Position numbers and translations under genes: made by a program. Below, piece after piece: positions 31,313 through 37,555 of a stretch of DNA of 37,555 bases; the first letter of the stretch is position 1; each line of letters begins with the position of its first letter. The notes beneath the pieces are model-generated. The model was not told the origin of the DNA and did not search any database. It saw only the letters and a list, made by a program, of their open reading frames with translations. The stretch lies in NCBI GenBank assembly GCA_947385085.1, contig CANDJN010000019.1, positions 1-37,555 on the forward strand, read 5' to 3'. Origin of the DNA: an uncultured Erysipelotrichaceae bacterium. Its GTDB lineage: Bacteria; Bacillota_I; Bacilli_A; Erysipelotrichales; Erysipelotrichaceae.

Positions 31313-33397
31313 ATGCGTGATTATTTAGCCCATGAGGTGCGTAACGTTGCCGTATTAGGACATAGCGGCGCAGGCAAAACCGCAGTTTTGGAAAGCATGT
31401 TGTTTTTTACCAAGGCGAGTGAGCGATTTGGTCGTACCAGTGAGGGCAGCTCTTTAATTGATTATGATCCTGAGGAAATACGGCGCGGTATTTCTGTTTA
31501 TACTTCGATAGTGCCGATTGAGTGGAAGGATTGTAAAATCAATTTCTTAGATACTCCCGGCTATGCGGATTTCTGCGGCGAACAGGAAGCGGGAATCGCC
31601 GCTGCGGATAATGCGCTGATCATCGTAGGCGCCAAGGAGGGCATTCAAAGCGGTACGATCAAGGCCTGGGAGGAAGCGCAGAAGCGCAAGCTGCCAACGA
31701 TATTCTTTATTAACAAAACGGATGAGGAACACGCTTCCTTTGACAATGCGTATAATCAGTTAAGAGAAACATTCGGTAAGAGCGTCATTCCTTTTGAGGT
31801 ACCGATTATCGAAGGTGATGAGGTGATCGGATCAATCAATATTCTGCGTGATAAAGCGTGGTATTTCAAGGGCGACAAGGCAGACCCCAACAAAGCACAG
31901 GAGGTTCCTGCCGACATGCTTGACATCGTAAAGGCCTATAAAGATCAGATTGCCGAAGCCGTGGCTATGGGCGATGATGATTTAATGGAAAAATTCTTTA
32001 ATGGTGAGGAATTCAGTGAAGCGGAATTAACCAAGGGTGTTCGCTTGGGAGTACGCAGCGGTGAAATCTGTCCTGTGTTCAGCGGATCGGCGAATTTGAC
32101 CGTCGGCATTGAGCGGTTGATGGATTTGATTATCAAATACTTTCCGACCTATGGAGAAGCAGGCAGCTTTATTGCGAATGATCTTCAGACAAAAGATGCG
32201 ATCATGTTAGAAACCAATGAAAAGGAACAGCTAAGCGTGCAGGTATTTAAAACAGTTGTGGATCCTTTTGTCGGTCGTATCTCTTATTTAAAGGTCATGT
32301 CCGGTATATTGAGCAGTGATTCACAGGTTTATAATGCACAAAAAGATAAAATGGAGAAAATTGCCCAGATCTTTATCGTTAAGGGCAAGCATCAGACAGC
32401 TGTCGGTAAGCTGTTTACCGGTGATATCGGTGCGGTGGTGAAACTACAGGCGACGACGACCAATGATACTTTGTGTGAAAAAGGTCATGCCATTCAAATC
32501 GATCCCATTCCTTTCTCAACCCCAATGCTGGGTATGGCAGTGTTTCCGAAAACCAAAAATGACGAGGATAAGATGAGTAATGCGCTGGCGCGCATTTGTG
32601 AAGAGGATCCCACTTTGCGTTTGGTGAATGAACGGGAAACGCATCAAAGTATTCTCTATGGCGTTGGAGATCAACATTTGGATGTCGCATTAAATAAGCT
32701 GAAAAACCGTTATAAGGTGGAAGTGGAGCTCAAGGTTCCCTGTATTCCATATCGTGAGACAATCCGAGCTAAGGTTGTCGGCGAAGGACGTCATAAAAAA
32801 CAAACGGGCGGACATGGTCAATTCGGTCATGTATTTGTGGAATTTGCGCCCAATGAAGCAGAGACAGAAATGGTCTTTGAAGAAAAGGTCTTTGGCGGTG
32901 CGATTCCCAAAGGCTATTTCCCGGCAGTGGAAACCGGCTTGCGTGAATGCATGGAAAAGGGCGTTCTTGCCGGATATAAGGTTGTCAATGTCAAGGCGAC
33001 ACTGTTGGATGGTAAGTATCATGATGTCGATTCCAGTGAAATGGCTTTCAAGCTCGCGGCACATCTCGCATACAAGGATGCGATGCCTAAGGCAAAGCCG
33101 GTGCTGCTGGAACCGATTGTGAATGTTGAAGTCAAGGTGCCGGATGATTATACCGGGGACATCCTCGGTGACTTTAACAAGCGGCGCGGCGCGATCATGG
33201 GTATGGATATGAAGGATGGCTATCAGCTGATTCAAGCACAGGTGCCGTTAGCAGAAATGCAGCGGTATCCGATTGAGCTAAGGGCGATGACACGCGGACG
33301 CGGCAGCTATACGCAGGAATTTGATCGCTATGAACCGGTTCCTCAGGCGCTCAGCGAGCGCATTATCGCTCGTGATAAGGAAGTGCAGGCGGACTGA
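31313..33397 (+). CDS. Elongation factor G-like protein (EF-G2 paralogue)
   Basis: A translational GTPase of 694 residues. The P-loop is GHSGAGKT (residues 16-23), unlike the GHIDAGKT of housekeeping EF-G. DTPGYADF (G3), FINKTDEE (G4) and FSGSANLTVG (G5) follow, then domains II to V, including GRHKKQTGGHGQFGHV and TRGRGSYTQEF. The P-loop and short form match the EF-G2 subgroup of EF-G-like proteins, whose role is poorly defined and which may act in ribosome stress or recycling. AGGTGA precedes the ATG. It is in an operon with the ankyrin gene and ends at a terminator. The normal fusA is expected elsewhere beside rpsL/rpsG. Confidence 0.92.
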   Translation: MRDYLAHEVRNVAVLGHSGAGKTAVLESMLFFTKASERFGRTSEGSSLIDYDPEEIRRGISVYTSIVPIEWKDCKINFLDTPGYADFCGEQEAGIAAADNALIIVGAKEGIQSGTIKAWEEAQKRKLPTIFFINKTDEEHASFDNAYNQLRETFGKSVIPFEVPIIEGDEVIGSINILRDKAWYFKGDKADPNKAQEVPADMLDIVKAYKDQIAEAVAMGDDDLMEKFFNGEEFSEAELTKGVRLGVRSGEICPVFSGSANLTVGIERLMDLIIKYFPTYGEAGSFIANDLQTKDAIMLETNEKEQLSVQVFKTVVDPFVGRISYLKVMSGILSSDSQVYNAQKDKMEKIAQIFIVKGKHQTAVGKLFTGDIGAVVKLQATTTNDTLCEKGHAIQIDPIPFSTPMLGMAVFPKTKNDEDKMSNALARICEEDPTLRLVNERETHQSILYGVGDQHLDVALNKLKNRYKVEVELKVPCIPYRETIRAKVVGEGRHKKQTGGHGQFGHVFVEFAPNEAETEMVFEEKVFGGAIPKGYFPAVETGLRECMEKGVLAGYKVVNVKATLLDGKYHDVDSSEMAFKLAAHLAYKDAMPKAKPVLLEPIVNVEVKVPDDYTGDILGDFNKRRGAIMGMDMKDGYQLIQAQVPLAEMQRYPIELRAMTRGRGSYTQEFDRYEPVPQALSERIIARDKEVQAD

Positions 33398-33425
33398 TTC
33401 ATAAGGCAGAATAAATCAAAGGTAC

Positions 33426-33458
33426 AAGACAGTGACGATCTGATGCTCACTGTCTTTT
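33426..33458 (+). terminator. Terminator after EF-G2
   Basis: A perfect 10-bp stem (AAGACAGTGA 33426-33435 with TCACTGTCTT 33447-33456) is followed by Ts. Confidence 0.85.
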
Positions 33459-33559
33459 CATGAAGGAAGCGCATTAATTTACAAGCTGATGATTGCTTGT
33501 TGCTTTTTGTCGAACCATTCGTTATACTTACCTTAGAAAGAAAAGTTGGAGGAAGCTTT

Positions 33560-34231
33560 ATGGATGTTAAAATATTGGAAATCAAGCAGAGCGTGTTTGC
33601 GAATAACAATAAGCAGGCAGAAGAAATGCGCGCAACGCTGAAGGATTCAGGCATATACTTATTGAATGTCATGTCCTCTCCTGGTGCAGGTAAGACGACG
33701 ACCCTTGTAAAGACGATTGAGGCGTTAAAAAAACAATGGAAGATCGGTGTAATGGAGGCAGATATTGATTCGGATGTGGATGCGCGTACCATCATGGATA
33801 CCGGAGTCAAAACCATTCAGCTTCATACCGGTGGAATGTGTCATCTGGATGCGGAAATGACCCGTCAGGGATTGGATGGTCTGGGACTTTGTGATGTGGA
33901 TCTCGTGTTTTTGGAAAACGTGGGCAACCTTGTTTGTCCGGCGGAATTTGACACGGGTGCGGTGAAAAGTGTCGCAATATTATCGGTACCGGAGGGCGAT
34001 GATAAGCCATTGAAATATCCGCTGATGTTTCAGGTGTGTGATGTCGTATTGATTAATAAAATGGATGTGCTTCCATATTTTGATTTTGATCTTGATCGCT
34101 GTATTGCCAATATCAAAATGCGCAATCCTAAAGCGACTGTCATTTCGATATGCGCAAAAAGCGGTGAAGGAATGAAAGAATGGGTCGATTGGCTGGATCA
34201 TGAAGTAAGCGCCTGGAAGGCGCAATCATAA
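33560..34231 (+). CDS. hypB: Nickel-insertion GTPase HypB
   Basis: A SIMIBI-class GTPase that delivers nickel to metalloenzymes with HypA. The P-loop SSPGAGKTTT lies at residues 39-48, EADIDSDVDA follows, and the metal site GGMCHLDAEM gives Cys94/His95. FLENVGNLVCPAEFD, the base-recognition INKMD and a final AKSGEGMKEW are also present. At 223 residues it lacks the N-terminal CxxCGC and His-rich nickel-storage extensions of some HypB. The start is ATG 33560 with GGAGGA 6 bases upstream; an earlier frame at 33497 has no ribosome site. It is the first gene of a three-gene operon with the Fe-S flavoprotein and hypA. No urease or hydrogenase genes are in view. Confidence 0.93.
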   Translation: MDVKILEIKQSVFANNNKQAEEMRATLKDSGIYLLNVMSSPGAGKTTTLVKTIEALKKQWKIGVMEADIDSDVDARTIMDTGVKTIQLHTGGMCHLDAEMTRQGLDGLGLCDVDLVFLENVGNLVCPAEFDTGAVKSVAILSVPEGDDKPLKYPLMFQVCDVVLINKMDVLPYFDFDLDRCIANIKMRNPKATVISICAKSGEGMKEWVDWLDHEVSAWKAQS

Positions 34232-34256
34232 ATAAAAACAAAGGAGCGAAAAGCGG

Positions 34257-37034
34257 ATGGAAAACAAGAAACAACCGAGAATTATCGGCGCCGGTGGTAT
34301 GAGTGCCTATGAATCACATCCTGAAAAGCCACGGGAGGCGATCATCAAGCTGGGACAGAAAATCACCGATCGCGTTGGGGTAAAGGTCACAGCAAAGGAT
34401 CCCGAATATTATGGCTTGGCAGCGATGATCACGGATGAAATGGCCGAGATCGCTTTGAAGATGAAACTGCGTACGCCTTATTCCTTAGCCCAGATGGCAG
34501 CGATGACGGGAAGAAACGAAGCAGAGCTGGAACCGCTGCTATTTCAAATGGGGTATGCGGGAGTGCTGGAATTTGCCTATACCAAGGATACGCATGAACG
34601 CCTTTATGTATTGCCGGTGTTTGTCATGGGCAGCGCCGAATATTCCAATATGCGAATGAAGGACTTAGAAGAACATCCGGAAATGGCTTCCTTTTTTGAA
34701 CGCATGACATTTTTACCGCTGGAGAAGATTACCCCGATGGTTCCACCGGGGGGCAGCGGTATCGGCATGCATGTGATTCCGGTGGAGCAAGCGATTCCCA
34801 ATCATGCCCATTCCGCAAGCATCGAACATATTTCGCATTGGCTGGAAAAATATGAAGGTCGCTATGCGGCTTCTCCTTGTTCTTGCCGCTATGGGCGCAG
34901 TATACTGGGCGAGGGGTGCGGCGATGATCCCGAGGATTGGTGTATTGCCGTCGGCGATATGGCTGATTTCGTAGTGGAAACCGATCGCGGTCATTATGTC
35001 GATAAAGCAGAGGTTTTGCGCATTTTAAAGAAAGCGGAAGATAATGGCTTTGTGCATCAGATCACCAATATGGATGGGGAAGACAAGATCATCGCTATCT
35101 GTAATTGTAATGTGGAAATTTGTAACGCACTGCGCACCTCGCAGCTATTCAATACCCCGAATATGAGCCGGTCTGCATACCGCGCTCATGTCGATACGAA
35201 GAATTGTGTGGCATGCGGAAAATGCGTGGAGGTATGTCCGGCCGGCGCAGTGAAACTGGGACAAAAGCTATGTACCAAAAACGGCGAGATTCAATATCCG
35301 AAGCATAAGCTTCCCGATAACAATAAATGGGGAGTGGAAATGTGGGATGTCGATTACCGTGATAATAACCGCAAAAATTGTTATGATACGGGTACTGCTC
35401 CATGCAAAACGGCATGCCCGGCTCATATTGCGGTTCAGGGCTATTTGAAAATGGCGGCGCAGGGACGCTATCGTGATGCGCTGGCACTAATAAAAAAGGA
35501 CAATCCATTCCCGGCAATCTGCGGTCGGATTTGTAACCGGCGCTGTGAGGATGCCTGTACGAGAGGTACCATTGATCAGGCGGTAGCGATTGATGCGGTG
35601 AAGAAGTTCATTGCGGAACAGGATTTGCATAGTGAAACTCGCTATATTCCCGAAGTGATTCAGCCTTCGATGCGCGGAACGTTTCCACATAAAATTGCGA
35701 TTATCGGAGCGGGGCCTGCCGGCTTATCGGCAGCGTACTTCCTTGCGTTAAAGGGCTATCATCCGACTGTCTTTGAGAAAAACGAGCAGCCGGGTGGAAT
35801 GTTGATGTATGGCATTCCTTCCTATAAGCTGTCAAAGGACGTAATTCAGGCTGAAATTGATATTTTACGGGAATTGGGTGTTACGATTCACTGCGGCATT
35901 GAAATCGGCAAGGATAAGAGCTTGGATGATTTGCGTGCAGAGGGCTATCAGGCGTTTTATGTAGCAATCGGCTGCCAGCGCGGTCGTCTGCCGGGCATTC
36001 CAAATGAAAATGCCGAAGGTGTTACCACCGCGTTATCCTTTCTGCGCGGCGTTCACGAAAACAGCGATCAAACGCTGAGCGGCAAGGTGGTTGTAGTTGG
36101 CGGCGGCAATGTCGCCATTGATGCGGCGCGGGCTGCAACACGCTTAAATGCGGAGAGCGTGCAAATGGTTTGTTTAGAACAAGCGTCACAGATGCCGGCA
36201 TCCGCAGAAGAAATTGCGGAAGCAAAAGCAGAGCACATCGATATTCACTGTGGCTGGGGTCCCAAGGAAATTGTGACAAAGCAAGGGCGTGTAACGGGTG
36301 TCATATTCAAAAAATGTACGTCGGTATACGATGACCAACAGCGCTTTGCGCCTAGCTACAATGAGGAAGACACCATGACGCTGGAATGCGATCATGTGAT
36401 ATTCAGCATCGGACAGGCAATTGAATACGGTGATTTGTTAAAGGGCAGTCAGGTGGTCTTTGGCAAAGGTAATGCGCCGGTGGCGGATGCGCTGACCTAT
36501 CAAACGGCACAAAATGATATTTTTGTTGGCGGTGATGTTTACAGCGGCCCAAGGTTTGCGATTGATGCGATTGCGGCAGGACGCGAAGGCGCGGAGTCGC
36601 TGCATCGCTTTGTCCATACCAACGCCAGCTTGACGATCGGTCGCAACCGCCGTGAATTCATTGAATTGGATAAACAAAATATCAAGGTGGGCAGCTATGA
36701 TCATACACCGCGTCAGGAAGCCGGTATGGATGAAAGTATTGACATATCTCATTCCTTTATCGATGCGCATCAAACCTTAAGTGAAGCGCAGGTACGAATG
36801 GAAACGGCGCGCTGCCTTGGCTGCGGCGCTTCCATCGTGGATTTAAACAAATGTATCGGCTGCGGACTTTGTACGACAAAATGTGAGTTTGACGCCATTC
36901 ATTTGGAGCGTGATTTGCCGCAATGTAGTAAGATGGTAGTCAGTGAAGACAAAATGAAACATATTTTGCCCTATGCGGCGAAGCGCGGTCTTAAAATTCT
37001 ATTCAAAAAGAAACCGCAAAGCAAGGTGGAATAA
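34257..37034 (+). CDS. Large Fe-S flavoprotein oxidoreductase (glutamate synthase beta-like, NAD(P)H-binding)
   Basis: A 925-residue multidomain redox protein. Residues 1-~310: a winged-helix-like segment, then a cysteine-rich domain with SPCSCRYG (Cys208, Cys210), GCGDDPEDWC and CNCNVEIC. A 4Fe-4S motif NCVACGKCVEVCP lies at 316-328. A DPYD/GltD-type Fe-S segment (about 376-450: PCKTACPAHI, CGRICNRRCEDAC) precedes an FAD-binding GAGPAG (484-489) and an NAD(P)H-binding GGGNVAID (~615). The C-terminus has RCLGCGAS (Cys853, Cys856) and CIGCGLCTTKC (Cys866-876). It should move electrons between NAD(P)H and a low-potential Fe-S partner. It lies between hypB (25 bases upstream) and hypA (1-base overlap). 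The exact partner and substrate are not known. Confidence 0.85.
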   Translation: MENKKQPRIIGAGGMSAYESHPEKPREAIIKLGQKITDRVGVKVTAKDPEYYGLAAMITDEMAEIALKMKLRTPYSLAQMAAMTGRNEAELEPLLFQMGYAGVLEFAYTKDTHERLYVLPVFVMGSAEYSNMRMKDLEEHPEMASFFERMTFLPLEKITPMVPPGGSGIGMHVIPVEQAIPNHAHSASIEHISHWLEKYEGRYAASPCSCRYGRSILGEGCGDDPEDWCIAVGDMADFVVETDRGHYVDKAEVLRILKKAEDNGFVHQITNMDGEDKIIAICNCNVEICNALRTSQLFNTPNMSRSAYRAHVDTKNCVACGKCVEVCPAGAVKLGQKLCTKNGEIQYPKHKLPDNNKWGVEMWDVDYRDNNRKNCYDTGTAPCKTACPAHIAVQGYLKMAAQGRYRDALALIKKDNPFPAICGRICNRRCEDACTRGTIDQAVAIDAVKKFIAEQDLHSETRYIPEVIQPSMRGTFPHKIAIIGAGPAGLSAAYFLALKGYHPTVFEKNEQPGGMLMYGIPSYKLSKDVIQAEIDILRELGVTIHCGIEIGKDKSLDDLRAEGYQAFYVAIGCQRGRLPGIPNENAEGVTTALSFLRGVHENSDQTLSGKVVVVGGGNVAIDAARAATRLNAESVQMVCLEQASQMPASAEEIAEAKAEHIDIHCGWGPKEIVTKQGRVTGVIFKKCTSVYDDQQRFAPSYNEEDTMTLECDHVIFSIGQAIEYGDLLKGSQVVFGKGNAPVADALTYQTAQNDIFVGGDVYSGPRFAIDAIAAGREGAESLHRFVHTNASLTIGRNRREFIELDKQNIKVGSYDHTPRQEAGMDESIDISHSFIDAHQTLSEAQVRMETARCLGCGASIVDLNKCIGCGLCTTKCEFDAIHLERDLPQCSKMVVSEDKMKHILPYAAKRGLKILFKKKPQSKVE

Positions 37035-37378
37035 TGCATGAATTGGGTATTATCGTTCAGATTTCCAAGACTCTTGGGGATGTGGCAGCAGAGAACCACT
37101 TGAAAAAAATCGGCTCTGTGACACTGGAAATCGGCGCTGTCAGCGGTATTGTATCAGACTATTTTGATGACTGCTGGAAGTTTTATAGTAACAAAACACC
37201 GTTACTGGAAGGGGCAAAGCTCAAGGTGGAAATGATTCCTGCAATAACGTATTGTGAGCATTGCGAGAAGACCTATGATACGATTGCCTATGGTAAAATC
37301 TGTCCGTACTGCCATAGTGATCAAACGTATTTAATCAGCGGCAATGAAATCAATATCAAAGAAATTGAAGCATATTAA
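37034..37378 (+). CDS. hypA: Nickel-insertion protein HypA
   Basis: A 114-residue HypA/HybF protein. It has the nickel-binding N-terminus MHEL (His2, Glu3) and a zinc site of two CxxC pairs (Cys74/Cys77 and Cys90/Cys93), the normal family layout. The start ATG overlaps the flavoprotein stop (TAATG), giving translational coupling. It works with HypB to load nickel into hydrogenase, or urease in some bacteria. A terminator follows 14 bases after the stop, so the operon ends here with no hypCDEF. Confidence 0.93.
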   Translation: MHELGIIVQISKTLGDVAAENHLKKIGSVTLEIGAVSGIVSDYFDDCWKFYSNKTPLLEGAKLKVEMIPAITYCEHCEKTYDTIAYGKICPYCHSDQTYLISGNEINIKEIEAY

Positions 37379-37392
37379 TGCGTTAAGCGGAG

Positions 37393-37430
37393 GCAAGCAT
37401 TCTGATGATTGAATGTTTGCTTTTCTTATT
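37393..37430 (+). terminator. Terminator after hypA
   Basis: GCAAGCATTC (37393-37402) pairs with GAATGTTTGC (37411-37420, one GU pair), followed by TTTTCTTATT. Confidence 0.75.
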
Positions 37431-37478
37431 CCCGCGAATCGAATAGAAATCAGAAATGAAAGTTCATGATGTTTCGTG

Positions 37479-37506
37479 TTGCGAAGCCAATAAAATTATG
37501 TATAAT
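37479..37506 (+). promoter_or_regulatory. Promoter for a gene beyond the window
   Basis: TTGCGA (37479-37484) and TATAAT (37501-37506) are 16 bases apart. A possible ATG lies at 37541, but its frame leaves the window after five codons. Confidence 0.5.
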
Positions 37507-37555
37507 CCCATCTTTGACACTTATGAAAGAAAAAAAGTGAATGAAAGCCGATAAC

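Noticed and set aside
32690..33235. Minus-strand 181-residue frame within EF-G2
   Set aside because: Shadow of a highly conserved coding region; no ribosome site or family.
1..37555. CRISPR arrays, tRNA and rRNA genes, classical riboswitches
   Set aside because: Intergenic gaps were read for evenly spaced repeats, cloverleaf arms and long structured leaders; none was convincing.

Overview
The window looks like chromosomal DNA of a low-to-moderate GC Gram-positive bacterium (Bacillota). The c-di-AMP module cdaA-cdaR-glmM, strong AGGAGG ribosome sites, MurF/Ddl, an EF-G2 paralogue and the overall gene style fit a gut Erysipelotrichia of the [Clostridium] innocuum type. That taxonomic call is inference; no rRNA or tRNA gene was seen. 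Most genes lie on the plus strand and carry moderate GC. Two stretches (about 16.0-20.5 kb and 26.8-28.1 kb) are visibly richer in A+T.

Layout. 0-1.3 kb: 3' part of a cell-surface protein with aspartate-rich calcium-type repeats. 1.5-4.6 kb: folC, a membrane protein with a long charged tail, a cysteine-motif redox protein, and a 53-residue protein on the minus strand. 4.75-9.0 kb: the cdaA-cdaR-glmM operon, where cdaA has an unusually long C-terminal tail. 9.0-11.0 kb: a two-component system. 11.1-14.6 kb: alpha/beta hydrolase, a membrane-anchored MurF-like ligase and a D-Ala-D-Ala ligase family protein. 14.7-20.6 kb: an accessory block with a RhuM-family gene, a decayed IS1182-type transposase, and a divergent MocR-type regulator / ECF S-component / MATE cassette. 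Two pairs of imperfect direct repeats are interleaved through this block. 20.7-22.8 kb: a divergent cis-prenyltransferase, a DUF6194 protein and a SIS-domain protein. 23.0-30.3 kb, mostly minus strand: an XRE-DUF4097 protein, a fused queuosine-precursor transporter/tRNA-guanine transglycosylase, small unknowns, an MBL-fold hydrolase, a cupin and an AI-2E family permease. 30.4-33.4 kb: a short peptide ORF with its own terminator, an ankyrin-repeat protein and EF-G2. 33.5-37.4 kb: hypB, a 925-residue Fe-S flavoprotein and hypA.

How they work together. Several units serve the cell envelope: c-di-AMP synthesis and regulation with GlmM (UDP-GlcNAc precursor), MurF and Ddl (pentapeptide assembly), and the cis-prenyltransferase (polyprenyl carrier family). 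The most unusual units are the transporter-TGT fusion, which joins uptake of a 7-deazaguanine to its insertion into tRNA in one polypeptide, and the hypB/flavoprotein/hypA operon, which pairs nickel-insertion factors with a large redox enzyme and has no hydrogenase or urease gene in the window. The MocR cassette has two inverted repeats lying over back-to-back promoters, which predicts autoregulated transport of an unidentified vitamin or amine-like compound.
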